Assembly: GCF_028769735.1 (NCBI RefSeq)
Contig: NC_088172.1
Location: 34,506,897-34,570,896 of the forward strand
Length of the DNA: 64,000 nucleotides
Reading direction: 5' to 3'
From: Zonotrichia leucophrys gambelii
Lineage: Eukaryota; Chordata; Aves; Passeriformes; Passerellidae
Positions 23,932-36,200 of the stretch are shown here, piece by piece (the first letter of the stretch is position 1; each line of letters opens with the position of its first letter). The position numbers were made by a program, and so were the translations under genes. A model generated the notes under the pieces. It made no database searches, was not told where the DNA came from, and was given only the letters and a program-made list of their open reading frames with translations.

Positions 23932-26485
23932 AAATGCATGCTCCTGGTGTCTGTGAGGTGAAATACTGAGACAAGCTAATATATTTTCCCATGTGGAGAT
24001 GATATTATCCAGGCCATAGGAATTGAGAATTAAGTTTCTTCTCCCTGCTGGGATGTTTTGCTTCTCTAACTGTTTCAAATAGGAAGAGTTTAAGCACATC
24101 TACATTTCTGGGGAGATTATCCATTGATTAGTTTGGTCAAAATTGGGTCCTGGATCATAGTGTCTGACCCTTCCTAGGACCTCACATTTTAATTTACTGC
24201 ATTAGACCTATAGTTTCTCTTTTTCCATATGCCTAGTGATAGGAGTTTACATAGAAAAAGAATGTGTTTCTAACAGAAAAGCAAATATTTTCCAGAAAGC
24301 CAGCTGAATGCTGAAAACACAACAAAAACCACCTCGTCTGGAGCTCATTTTGTATGATCTGTTGTTCACAGAGAACAGGCATACATCATTTGGCTTTATT
24401 TTACCCTAGAATTTAATGCCCTTTGTGCAAAATGTAGGAGTTAATTGGTAGCTAACTCACTTTGATAGTGTGTTTGCTATGCTTGGGGGACATATTTTCC
24501 CCAATTGCCACATTTTAAATAGATTTTACCTTGCAGGGCTTGCTTTTAGCTTATCATTACAACTTGGAAAAATTCACTACCTTTCCTCCATGCAGATAAG
24601 TGCTCCCAACATACTTAGTAATGAGATATCATGTGTATATATATGCAAAGGAAAAAAGACTAGAGAAAAACCTCTCCACTGTGAAAAGGATGTAGCAATT
24701 AACTGTTCACAAGTTGGACAGAGACACATAAATTTTCAAGATGTATGAGGTGGTTCCTTAAGAAAAAGTTGAAGGAGTAACTCTCTGTATATTCAAAGCA
24801 TTCATTTGTGTCTGAAATGTCAAATTACTGTATGACAATGCCTGTTCTTACATTTTGCTATGCATTATTGGTAAGAAGCTGTTGAACATTCAGTATTTGG
24901 AGTTTCATCAGGAAAGAAGATGACTTAGTTCTCCCATTTGATCCATCAAAACACTTTGATACACACCAAACTGTGCCTGGGTTTTATTGACATAAAAACC
25001 TATCTGGGATTCAGCAGCAGCGGTTAATGGTCATTTATTTGATTTGGACTTTAGAGAGAAACTCCAGATATAAAATTCAGTGAGAATAATTGAATATTCC
25101 TCCAGGAGATATTGTTATTCAGCCCCTAGTTTCAGATGAGAGTATACTGCTAATTAATAATCTACGGAAACTTCATAACTTAACTTCATAACATAACTAA
25201 ACTATTACAGATAACAATTACACTGAAGTTTTGGTGTTTTTGTCAGACTGTTCATTTGTTTGGTCTTCACAGCAACTGGACAAATCCTGAGCTCTTTAAA
25301 ATGTCAATTCTTGGGGTGTGGTGGTTATGTTCTGTTTTGTTTTGAATTTTCAGTAGTAAATTGGAGAAGTCATCAGAATGCAGCTCCTTATGAAATGCAT
25401 ACTCCTCCATGAGAATTTTGTCCCTGAGACAAAATGGACTTAGCTGAAGCCATATTTCTCTTTCTCAATTACAATGAAGATAACTGAAATGCTAACATAA
25501 GGGCAGCTTTTTGCAGCACAATGTTCTTCATTTTTCATTAAAATAAGGATCAATCTTTAGAAATACACTCAAAGCCCACCTTGACATATGCAATGCATCA
25601 AGACATATTAGAGGTGTTGCCCTGGAGAGTTCTGCACGTGTGAGTGGAAAGCAGGAGTTTAACAAGCCAAATATCTGAAACTGGGTGAATAGGTAAGAGA
25701 CAACACTATAATTCATTGTGTCTTCACAGCATGTTCTTTCCCCTATCTGTATAAAGAGGAAACCCTCTAGGGGTATTCAAACTACGAAAAAAAAGAATTT
25801 TTCAGTCCAAAAAGATGATAATAATGTGAAAGTGTTGGCTTGAAATGACAAAAGCCCTAAGCTTTTAAAACTTTGCAATGTTTAAAGTTTAAAGAATTTG
25901 CATGAAACTGCCATTAGTTTACCATAACCATTATTGCTCCTAACAGCAGTTCAATCATACGTCTTAAATCTGGAATTTTGACAGCTCAGGGAAATTATCA
26001 TTCTAAATATGTAATGTGAACAACTTGCTAAGTAATCCTGAGGAGTAGTCGCTTCTCATTTTTTTTGGAGGAGAATTCTCCACTGGTGTCCATGTAGTTT
26101 CCCATCAGATGGCAAGTATGCCTCCCACATGATTTTTCCCCACCCTCCATGAGCCCCAAGTGTGTTTATGAGGCAGTGCATCCCTTGATGTGTGAGAAAT
26201 TACCTAACAATGTTACATAAATATGACTTAGCAGGCTGGTCTGACTGCCTAGGTTTGTATTCCCACAGGGCTCCTGCAGAAGTCCAGCAGATGTGTCTCC
26301 TGGCAGAAAATCAGCCAAGATAATGAGAAAAGACTTCAACTTCCATATGCTGGTATCAGCTCGGATTTAATGTCCTTATCCAAGTGCTTCCCTTCATCAA
26401 AACTTCTGTAGAACTCTGGCAGATTTTCTCAGTCTCTTCAAGAGATGTTCTCAGAAAGGCTGACATTGTGTAGTAACTCTGCTGT

Positions 26486-26549
26486 CTTTGCTTTTTTACA
26501 CCTAAAAAAAGCAAAGGTGGCTTTGCTTTTTTAGCAAAGCCACCTTTGG
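26486..26549. repeat. Hairpin cluster with two alternative stems
   Basis: CTTTGCTTTTTT (26486-26497) pairs perfectly with AAAAAAGCAAAG (26505-26516) across a 7-base loop. The overlapping arm GCAAAGGTGGCTTTGCT (26511-26527) pairs at 16 of 17 positions with 26533-26549 across a TTTTT loop. The two stems share bases 26511-26516, so they exclude each other. Confidence 0.85.
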
Positions 26550-27559
26550 CCATGATGAGCTTAAATAGAAAATATATTCCGTACTTCCTCTCACCTCTCA
26601 AGTCTGAGTGTGACCAATATCAGCAAATACAGCTGAATGTATGCTTCTTGCTGAAAAATGCAACCCTGCTGGCTTTACCAGAAGATCTGCATTTGTCTTA
26701 AAGGTGAATTAATTCTACGTCTTTATCCTGAATACCTCATTTGATGCTTATTAGAATAATCAGGCTCTATTATTTATCCTGCCCCCAAGAAGAGTTTGAG
26801 TTTTGTGAGAAATACTAGCAGGAAATCTAAGTGTTCTTATTTTATATTCATATGGGAAGGGGCTTAAATCTTCAAAGGCAGGTGGGTGGCAAGATTGAGG
26901 GGATACCAATAGTATGCTGAGATGAGGGGAAGTCTTATTCAAGCCTGAGTCTAGTTTTCTTTTTTTCAATTTTGTCAATGACTCCTAGTATTCTAAAAAC
27001 CTCTGGGATTTCAAATCCGAAAATCTCTCAAAATAGAGAAGGAATTTGGAGGAAAAATGAATTTATTCATGTTGTGTTCTTTTTAAAAAATTCTTTTCTT
27101 CATTATGAACAATTTCAGAAGTTTATAATTCCTCATTGGAATAAGAATATAAGAACTCTGGTACTGGTTCAGACTAACAGTGTGGTGGAAGTCCTCATCC
27201 TTACTGCCTGAATGCATAAAACCCCCATGAAAAGCATTCACAGAAAAATCTCTTGCTGAGACAGGTGCTAACACTATCAGAAACTGTTGCAACTGCATTG
27301 CAGAAAGTTCTATACTCCCACCTTTCTAATGTGGCCAACTGCTTTATTCTAACCCTGCTGCCCTCCTGGTCTACAAGAGCCCTGCTACTTCTGCCTGGCA
27401 TGGATTAGATACAGGCTTGGTTTTTTTCTGAAGGAAAGGGACCTTCCCTTAGCAAGGTCAGCAGTGCCCTTACAGCCTGAGCATTGACACAACTGAACTC
27501 AGACCCTTGTGGCAATTTTCCCCAGGGAACTCATGGTGTCTCCAAATATATTTTAAGTA

Positions 27560-27665
27560 TAAGGAAACAGACCTAACAAGGGGAGATATGCCCAAACTCA
27601 CACAATAAACCAGAGACAGACATTGGACTGAATCAGTTTTCTAAGCCCAAGCCAGGACACTGACA
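27560..27665 (-). mobile_element. MIR-like ancient SINE relic, antisense
   Basis: AAGGAAACAGACCTAAC near 27561, GCCCAAACTCACACAATAA near 27589 and GGACTGAATCAG near 27625 fall in the same order as the complement of the MIR core (AGGAAACTGAG, GCCCAAGGTCACACAG, GGATTCGAACCCAG). Divergence is high. Nothing is known of a function. The match is by remembered consensus only. Confidence 0.4.
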
Positions 27666-27954
27666 AGAGCTCAGGATATTGTCTGGAGTCAGGCTATGCC
27701 AGGACAAGGTGCTGCTTGGACATCAGGCTTTCATTTCTTTACTTTCATTTCATACTGTGCAAATGTTCATTGTGCCTTTTTGACAGGAGCTAAGTTCAAG
27801 GGAAATTGTGCTCTGCAGAATTGTTCCTTCCTGACAACAAGCTACTATAACTAAGCAAGGATCTCGAAGGTGAAGGGGTGGCTTAAAGGCATCTCAGCTC
27901 CAGTGCCCTGAGTCTCACTGTTAGCTCCTTGTCCCACCCTTCCCACTCATATTT

Positions 27955-28093
27955 TTACAGTGATTCTCCTCCTCTACTCTTCTCTCTTAATACCCCACCT
28001 GGAATGCTACATTCAGATCTGGGTCCCCTTGTCTAAGAAGGCCATGGAACTGTTGGAGCGAGTCCAGAAGAAGTTGGTGAGGGGACTGGAGCA
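27955..28093 (+). mobile_element. CR1: CR1 LINE, left part, sense, interrupted
   Basis: ACCCCACCTGGAATGCTACA near 27992, then a TGTTGGAGCGAGTCCAGAAG block near 28051, are the usual ORF2-end landmarks. The copy breaks off after GACTGGAGCA at 28093 and resumes at about 28505, so the two parts are one CR1 split by an insertion. Confidence 0.85.
28087..28093. repeat. Probable target duplication, left copy
   Basis: TGGAGCA stands at the point where the CR1 breaks and is repeated at 28498-28504 where it resumes. The CR1 consensus has this heptamer only once. Confidence 0.5.
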
Positions 28094-28497
28094 CTGTGGA
28101 GGTCCAGAGGCCTGGCCTGGCCAGCAAGCCAGCCATAGCCAAGACCAGCCCAAGGCCATGGAAAACGAACCTGTAAGTGCAGGGACGCTGTTTAGAGTTA
28201 GGGAGAGTTAATGTTTGTTAGAAGGGGATCATGGGAGTTACTATGTTAATGTGGCTTACATTGCCCATTGTGATTGGTTAGAATGTTTCTAGAATGTTAC
28301 TTAAATGTTCCCTGTTAGCATACATAAGTTGGGATCTCCCCTTCTTAGCAGTCTTAGTGTTTGGCTGTATTTTGGAGTGTTCCTGTTATTGCAGCAAGAA
28401 GAATAAAGGACCCTTGGATTTTCCACCTAAGACCCATCACACAACCTTTCTTCCCCACCAAGCCCTCACAATTGCTGCCTGTCCTCACGGGTGTGGA
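28094..28497 (+). mobile_element. Unidentified insertion inside CR1, LTR-like
   Basis: About 404 bp separate the two CR1 parts. The interior has an ATTGG box near 28273, a possible TATA-like ACATAAG near 28323 and an AATAAA at 28402-28407, followed by about 90 bases to the end. This is the arrangement of a solo LTR in sense orientation. Clean TG...CA ends at the duplication border were not found, so the exact ends, or the element class, remain unsettled. It must be younger than the CR1 it interrupts. Confidence 0.5.
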
Positions 28498-28504
28498 TGG
28501 AGCA
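28498..28504. repeat. Probable target duplication, right copy
   Basis: TGGAGCA, matching 28087-28093, followed directly by the continuing CR1. Confidence 0.5.
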
Positions 28505-28910
28505 ATGTGGTAGAGCCTGTGAAGACAGGCTGAGAGAGTTGGGATTGTTCAGCCCAGAGAAGAGAAGCTTGCGTTGAGGCCTCATAGCAGCCTTCCAATA
28601 TTTGAAGGAAGCTACAGAGCAGATGGAATAGGACTCATTGTCAGGAACTGTAGAGATAGGACAAGGAGTATGGGTTAGACTGAAAGAAGGGAAAATAAGG
28701 TTGGATATATGGACGAAGTTCTTTACTGTGAAGGTGGTGAGGCACTGGAACAGGTTGCTTAGAGAATTCCATTCCTGGCTGTGTTCAAGGTCAAGCTGGA
28801 CAGAGCTTGGAGCAACCTGGTCTGTGGGAGGTTTCTCTGCCCATGACAGGGGAGGTTGGTACTGGACAATCTTTAAAGTTGCTTCCAATCCATTCTATGA
28901 TGCTATGAGT
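28505..28910 (+). mobile_element. CR1: CR1 LINE, right part with 3' end, sense
   Basis: GTGAAGACAGGCTGAGAGAG near 28519 and TTGTTCAGCCCAGAGAAGAG near 28545 resume the CR1 reading. A GCACTGGAACAGGTTGC block near 28742 and a CATTCTATGATGCTATG terminus at 28891-28907 follow. The total CR1 length without the insertion is about 545 bp. Moderately diverged. Confidence 0.9.
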
Positions 28911-31900
28911 CTAAGTGGTTATTTTTGGATAAATATTTAAACTGTTGTTTTTATACCTTTTCATGAAAGAAGCAATTTTAAATGCAGTAATGGGGACATA
29001 CTCAGACTGCAGAGTTTTTCTCAGAAATATTTTTCTTTTTGATGGAGTCAGGTTTTTTCTACCACTCAATGAGATGGAATTTAAGAAAATAACCTAAAAG
29101 TTCCCCCTGCTCCTGTCACAAATTTCAGATAAACCTTTATAGGAGGACAAATATTGAACTCCTAGTCATTTAGTGTCCAATGGAGACCTATTGTAAAGAA
29201 AGAAGGAAAATCACATTTTTTATATAGAGTGATTTGATGGCTATGTCTTGGCTTCTTTAAAATTTATTATATATATTGATGCCTTGACGCATCTGAGGTC
29301 TGGATTATTTGGGAAGGTCTGAGGCTATTGTTTTCCCAGCAGTGACTAAGGGTTACAAAGACACCCAGATGTTTTTTCTACATTAAGACTAAGCATGTAA
29401 GTTTCCAGATCTGAATTTTATAGACACTGGACTAAGCTAGAGTTTAGTCCTCTATCTCGGACTCCCTCACTTCAAAGGCAGTTTCATGTATCTTTTTTTT
29501 TTCCTTTTTTCCTTTTCTCCTTCTCCTGTGTCAGCTTGTCTATCAACTCCTAGATGGTGCAAATGGGCAGTGCACTTACATTTATCTACTTCCTATAAAA
29601 GATATAAGGGAAATAAATCCAGATTCTCTCTCCTCAATTCACTTAGAGCCGTTTTTTTTCTCCCTCTCTCTGAGAAAGAGCCCAACTCTTTGAAATTTAA
29701 ACATACACAGTCAATTTTAGTATCATGTTCTTTCTCTGCAAATGAAATTATACTATTCACATGTTCTATGAATTTGTAGGCAATTTTTTCTAATGCGCTT
29801 TCTTTGTCACCCTTCACTCTAACAATGCGAAAGCCCATGAACAACCAGTCTTCTTTATTTTAATAGCAATCATAATCACAATACTATATTACTTGAGGAA
29901 TAAGTAATAAGTAATAAGTAGAAACATGGTTCTATTTTTCTTAAGCCTCTTCCAAACTGCTCCCAACTATCAGATGATGAATAGCCACAAATATTAGACT
30001 GAAGTATATTTAAGTTCTGAATCTTTTTGTATGAAAAATGAATATTAAAAGAGATTGACTGATGAAAATACTAAACCCTACAACCTTATCAAGCTTTACC
30101 ATAAAGGAGCAAAAATAGCACAAAAGAAAATAATTCTTTGTTCACAGATCTTTAGGAATTTTGCTTTGAAACTGAAATTGCTGGAATAGGAGAACAGAGC
30201 AGATGTTGTATATGCTAAGTCCTAAGAGGTGCCTGATGTGATGTATTCCAATATCAATCACTGAAACAGCTAAATACACTAATGATTTAAACAAGTGATT
30301 TTATGGTTTTTTAAATGCATAGCTCTTGGTCATGAAAGCAGCCTCAACCCTTTTATCTTAAGGGTTGAACTAATCTTACTATGTGATTTAATTACTTTCA
30401 AAGGTTTTGTACCATTACATTTACATCTGCTGCATTTAGCGCTGAAGTAAATAGCGAGAACCAGACACTAACAGCTTCAGCTTATAAAGGCAAGGTTCAC
30501 AAATTTCTGTTTAAAGGTTTTTTCCTATTTGATACAAAAATAAATGCTCCATATAATTAAAGAAAAACCTTCTTCACAAGACATCAAAAAACCAGAACAA
30601 TTAAACAATTGAAGAAGTTTTGCTTTCCTTCAAGTCCTGATGATTGTTCATTCTAACCTCTATGCCTTCATCTCAAAAATTCAACTGTATTTCAGCAGAT
30701 ACATTACAGTTTTTTGAGATTCTTAAACTCTTTTTGTTGAATTTTGTAGCCTTTGCATTGTCAGTTCAATAAAACTATTATTTTCTCCAACTTTCCAGCT
30801 GAGTATTCATGTATCACTTTGAAATTTACAACTTATTTAATAGCATATTTATTTTTTATGATTTTTCTTCTCCTAACTTTTAAGAATATCTTAGGGAATA
30901 TATTTACGTTTTATCCAAAATAAAAACAAACTAAAAATCTACCTAGCTAAATTATTGCTTTCATTTTGACCATAGAGACCAATGAAAAAAAATTATTTTA
31001 GTTCAATGCAAATTACCATACCAGAATAATATCAGCAATGTAAAGCCAGCTTTATGATCTCCCTATTTCACACACTTCTGGTTACGAATGTAGAAATGCA
31101 ATAATCTGTGATATTCTTTGTTTTGCTACATATCAGAAAAGCAGACTTGGATCAGAGCGTGTGGATGTAATAGCTCATATTAAAGGAAAACAATAGAGGG
31201 TAGAAGGAGAAAGGAAAGAAAATAAATACGTTGCTGTATATTCGGAATAGGTTTTTAAAATTATGACTGAGCTTTTGAGGATGGAATAGAATTCAATGTC
31301 ACTATGACATTTCATACTAAATATGGATTTGGGTCTTCCAGATGGTGGATGGGAAATCTCGTATTTATAGCAACTTTCAAGATTTTAGACCATTTCAGAC
31401 ACAAGTTTGGCAATAACTCCTTGCAGATGGAGGCTGGTTAACCTGAAATGCAAGACATTTATTGCAAGGTCATGTCTAAATGAATTAAGAATCTCATCAA
31501 TGTGGTTTAGGTGTAACAAAGGCTTCAGAATGAATCTCCAAAACATTCTGAAAGAGTGACCCAGCTCTGAGGACAATGAGTAGTTTAACAAATTTTCCTG
31601 TGTCCTCTTGATGAAACTGTCAACAGATGAGGTACATCAGAAATGTTCAGCTTCAGACAATCTCTTATAATCTAAAAGCTGATGATCTCTTCAACACTAA
31701 GCTTTTCACCCATATGTCTTCCTTTCACATCAGGGATGGTTGTATGCTGGCCAGATAGTGACATTCTTAGCCAATTTAGTCCTGAGGCAAAGAATTTCAG
31801 ACCACTAGGAATTTATCAAATCCTGCTCCTCATGGACTGCACTTTCTGAAGGTCAGCCTCAAGGCACAAGAGCAGGACAAATTAAATAAGCATGTGCTGA

Positions 31901-33111
31901 CTAATTCCTCTAACAGCTGGTCTGAAGCTAAGGACAGCCTGTTGATTTACAACTTTTTCAGTCTAGCATTTCACAGTAGCAGGAAGTGCACTCTGAGAAG
32001 ATGGTTTTCAGCAGAGATTTTCTTGTTGTAGATGAAAATGTTTATTAGGAACATGAAATTTAACATTGGCTCAGGAACTGAGCATTACCTCAACATTAAT
32101 AATATTTGGCAGAAGTTAGGGAGAGGTCATTTGCCAGAGTCTTGAGTGCTCTTGTTGTCATATTACTAAACAATGAAACCAGATAAGCAGATACGTGCAC
32201 TGTGATCTAATCATTCTGAAATACAATTATCTCTATAGGAGGCCAAACCTTTGTAAGCCAAAGCAACAAAAAAATCTGCTCTTAGGGAATATATTTAAGT
32301 TGAGGGACAGATGGGAAAATCTGTGAAGTCAGAGAGACCTGTACATGATAAAGTAGATTCAGCACACCTATACACCATGCTCTTCATACACAGGTTTGAA
32401 GAAGCTGAAGGTGGTCTGAAAGGTAGCAGTCCTTCCTAAGGGTTTTCTGTGGCAGCCAATGATCACAAAGAACAACATTATTTCTGTACCCATGACCAAG
32501 TAGGTAAAAACATATTGCAGAAAATTACCTCTGACTTCACTTAGTAAAGGACAGATAGTATCTTTATAACTGTCTCCTGTCTCCAAAAACTGTAATTTCT
32601 CCAGATGAAGTCCATTCAATTGGGAAAAAGACAAGTGATGAAGGAGACAGTTATCTTGCAGTATTGTCTAACTAGCTAAATGCATAATTTCTTACTTCTG
32701 AACTCATAAAGCAACTCATCTGTAAAATTCCAGTCTATTTCCCTAAATGTAAGTGATTCAGTATTTTACAGTAAGAAATAATGACCATTTATGAAGCGCC
32801 CCCTGCCAGCACACTGTAGGTGCCACATGGATTAACTCTAATCAGAACAATCAACAACAATTAAAACATCATTAAATATTCAGTACACAAAAGCCCCCAA
32901 ACCAAACAGAGAAACATTATCATAAAAGTCATCTAAGTCTACAAACATTGAAAGTTAGTGTAAATGTGCAATCTATGTTCATCTCTCCATTGCTTGCATT
33001 TCATAGTAAGCTACTAATAGAGCAAACATAAAACTCTGAAATTACTCTGTTTTGGTCTGACCACAGTGCATGCTAAAGGCTATGAGCAAACTGAATAAAT
33101 ATTCTGTCCTT
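28911..33111. other. Gene-free AT-rich stretch
   Basis: Nothing was recognised except the CTCF-like motif near 32800 and a 9-bp stem (30344-30352 with 30360-30368). The sequence is otherwise ordinary AT-rich DNA. Confidence 0.5.
32795..32809 (-). promoter_or_regulatory. CTCF-like binding motif
   Basis: On the minus strand the sequence reads CTGGCAGGGGGCGCT, which agrees with 13 of 15 positions of the widely used CTCF core CCAGCAGGGGGCGCT, including the whole AGGGGGCGCT block. It lies in CpG-poor, AT-rich DNA, where an intact GGGGGCGCT with its CpG is unlikely by chance. No transposon is recognised around it. Whether CTCF binds here is not shown by the sequence. Confidence 0.6.
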
Positions 33112-33235
33112 TCATAGAATCATTAAAGTTGGAAAAGACCTCCAAGATCATCAGATCCAACTTTTTGTCCTTTATCTCCCACGCTGGGACATCCCCTCTA
33201 CTTGAGTCATGGCATACCAGGAGCAGAAAGACTGG
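33112..33235 (-). mobile_element. CR1: CR1 LINE 3' terminus, antisense
   Basis: TCATAGAATCATTAAAGTTG near 33114, followed by GAAAAGACCTCCAAGATCAT near 33133 and CAGATCCAACTTTTTGTCC near 33153, is the complement of a CR1 3' end. It is well preserved over its first 60 bases and then fades into unmatched sequence. Confidence 0.88.
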
Positions 33236-36200
33236 GCTCACCAGGACCACAAACAGAAATTCTGTGAAATCAAAGCAATCCATCAGTCTGGAACAGTTTT
33301 GGTTCATTTATGTTTTTACTGTGGCTTTCTGGGTTGGCTTTTGGGTATAAAGGAAAAAAAAAAGGAGTTATTTGTCAATATCTTCACTCCCTGAGGCAGT
33401 GGAGTACAATGTCTAAAAGCACCAAGTACAGAATGGGAAGCAATGAACACATTGATTTTTTTTGTTTTATGCTTTTAGTTTCACAATGAAGTTTAATTCA
33501 ACTGGCAGGTTGGATCAGCAAAGAATTTTTTTCATTGAGCTAATGAGGAATGTTAAAATTCTTCTTCATTGCTTAGCATGCTCCTTTTCTTAGGATTCCC
33601 TGGAAGTTTCATTTGGATGGTTTTTAGTCTTAGAGGAACTTGGAAATCAACAACACCCTTGAAATGCCACTCTTCACTAGACTTTACATCAGATCATCAG
33701 GGTATGGATGTAGCTGAAAAACAATTTTCAGAGACAAAACTTCTGTATTTCTGCTGTGAATCTTTCAGTTAAGAACTGGATATCATGGAAAAAAAATGCC
33801 TTCATGAATCACAGTGGAAATTATGGAATTATAAGTATCAAAGAGCTATTTTCAGCATTAAAGATACGATAGATCCTTGAATTCAAAATATATCAAGAAG
33901 TTTCATTAAAAAAATGATGGTATCCAAGTCCTACTCTGTGTAGTAATGCTGAAGCTTGTCTTTCATCTTTATGAACTGGCCCAGAGAGTAATGGATTGTC
34001 ATAAAACATGGTGGGTAATTGGCAATCATTGCCAATAAAACTGAAACCTAAAGTAAATAATACACAAAAATTCATCCTTTTATTGCTGCAGGACTTTGAA
34101 TGAATGATATAAGAAGGGCTTCAAAGTTATGAGAGATAGCAGTGTTGGAATAAAACCCCAAAAAGCACTCTGGAATGTGATGTTCATCTTGAGAACCAGG
34201 AGCATTTCAATATTATTTCAGTACACAATTATTTTTTGTGACTGCTTACATGCAGAGCACTCCATGGTCTTCCAGGTACCTGGGATATGCCACCCAAAGA
34301 GGCATTAGATAAACAGGTAGAATAAGGCTTATTACACTATAAAATAGTTGATTTATCACTTGTTTGTTCCATGTCAATATAATTAAAGCTGAAAAGTGAT
34401 GATAGCTCTTGAACATCTGTCTTTAGATTTTATATTCTTCACAGTCTGTTGGTTGGGTTATGTTTTGTATTATTTCAGTGTCCACAACTGTCTAGTGAAA
34501 TGGGAGAGAGCTCACATGAAGTGGTGAGCTGAAGTCAGAAGCAGCACTTCATTTGTTTTTTACTTTAATAGACTATGACAGCTCCTGCTCTGAACAAATT
34601 GTTTTCAGTTGTTTGATGGGTCTCAGCTGCTCCGAACTGGAAGGTGACCAGATTTTCTTTCAGTTGAAAATTAAGAACTGTTGGAGGAGAGTTGTAGCCT
34701 TTTCACTTTTTCCTAACATATCATCAAAGTCCTTCAAATCTTTTAAGGTTCTAAAGCACCAAATCTCATGAGAAATTAGAGGTATATTGAAATATTATGC
34801 ACACACAGGAAGGCCAATGATTGATAGACCTAGGTGTCACACCACATTTTCTCTTTAAAAATTTAAATAGCTCTGTTTTGTAGGATTTTTGATGATAAAG
34901 ATCCCATTATGCTGTTTTTCAGGGAGCTGACACTGAAATATTCACCCGTAGCTAAAAAATAATTTTTGATTGGAATTATTTTGTAGGAAAGTATCATGTC
35001 ATCTTTTAATTTACTGCACAGATTTTGTGCAAACTTTTAGCATCAAAACTTATTTTATTCATACTTTGAGAGTTCAAAACAAGCAATATTTCTCAGATTC
35101 CATAGCAGAAAAGTAGGAATTCCTATAAAGCAATATTCAAAATAGAGAACTAAAGTTTGAAGAGAGTATGGAGTTCTTTCAACATAATACCATCCTGTCT
35201 TGGAGGTCCATATTTAAAAAACACTTAGATTGTCCATGGGGGTTGAGACACTATGTGTCATTGCTATTAGAGGACTACTCCATAAAAGTTAGAATTAACG
35301 GAAAGGTGAAAAAATCAGTGAAATCTTGAAAAGAGACTGAAATAGAGCATAAAACTAAGGGATTTCAATTTTGTTAGACAAAATAAAGACTGGTATTTTT
35401 TAGACTTATGGACAGAAAATTCTTCAGTAAGTCCTGTGGCTTTTTATCTATGTGGAAAACCAAAAATTACCTGGAATGTGAACAAAAAATTAACCCCAAA
35501 AACCTAAAGTCTCCATTACATTATAAAATGTTTTATCTTTAATATACTGTATAGTATGTTTTCCCCACAAGGAGTTTGCATCAGTGGCTCTTATTAAGTA
35601 ATAGGAACTCATTGAGCTTAGGAACAATACTGTTTACTGGCAGCCCAAATAACCTCATTTCTATGGCTGCCAGCCAAATTTATTTATTGAAAGCTGTATT
35701 GCTGTAGAAGCCTAAAAATTCACCTCAAGGTAAAGTTATGTTAAAATATAATTAACCATTTTTTCCAGCACATAATTATTTTTCCTTGAAGGGGAAAAGT
35801 GTTCTGGTTTCTACAATAACTCTAGAGGAGCAACTTATTCAGTCTGTTTCTGAAGTACATGTGTTTTCAATCAAATTGGAGCAGTTGCAACTCCTGCAAT
35901 AATCTTTTACATCCTTACCATTTGAAACATTCAACGACAAAGGAAATAGTGAAGGATGGCAAGAAAAAAAATCAAATATTCAGCTGTATCCATGAGAATA
36001 GAAGTAATCCTTGACATATTTTTCTTCCATTCAGGCAAGGATTTAAAATTGCATTTTGAAAGGCGAAAAGGACAGTAGCTCATCATCTACTGTAAATTAC
36101 TGGTTTATTTGATTTTCTTAATTTTCTCCATAGCTGTGCTTTAAGGAATATGTAATACAAAACCACTAAAGATGGAACAGATATTTTGTTGGTCTATTTT

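Larger units (their letters stand above)
23581..27554. other. Gene-free AT-rich stretch
   Basis: It contains the TTTG-rich tract and the hairpin cluster listed separately. No gene or other transposon was recognised. A 191-codon minus-strand frame (23364-23939) is a by-product of the CR1 antisense and the TTTG tract. Confidence 0.5.

Noticed and set aside
23364..23939. 191-codon minus-strand open frame
   Set aside because: It runs antisense through a CR1 tail and the TTTG-rich tract; the Lys/Thr/Asn-rich N-terminus is simple-repeat translation.
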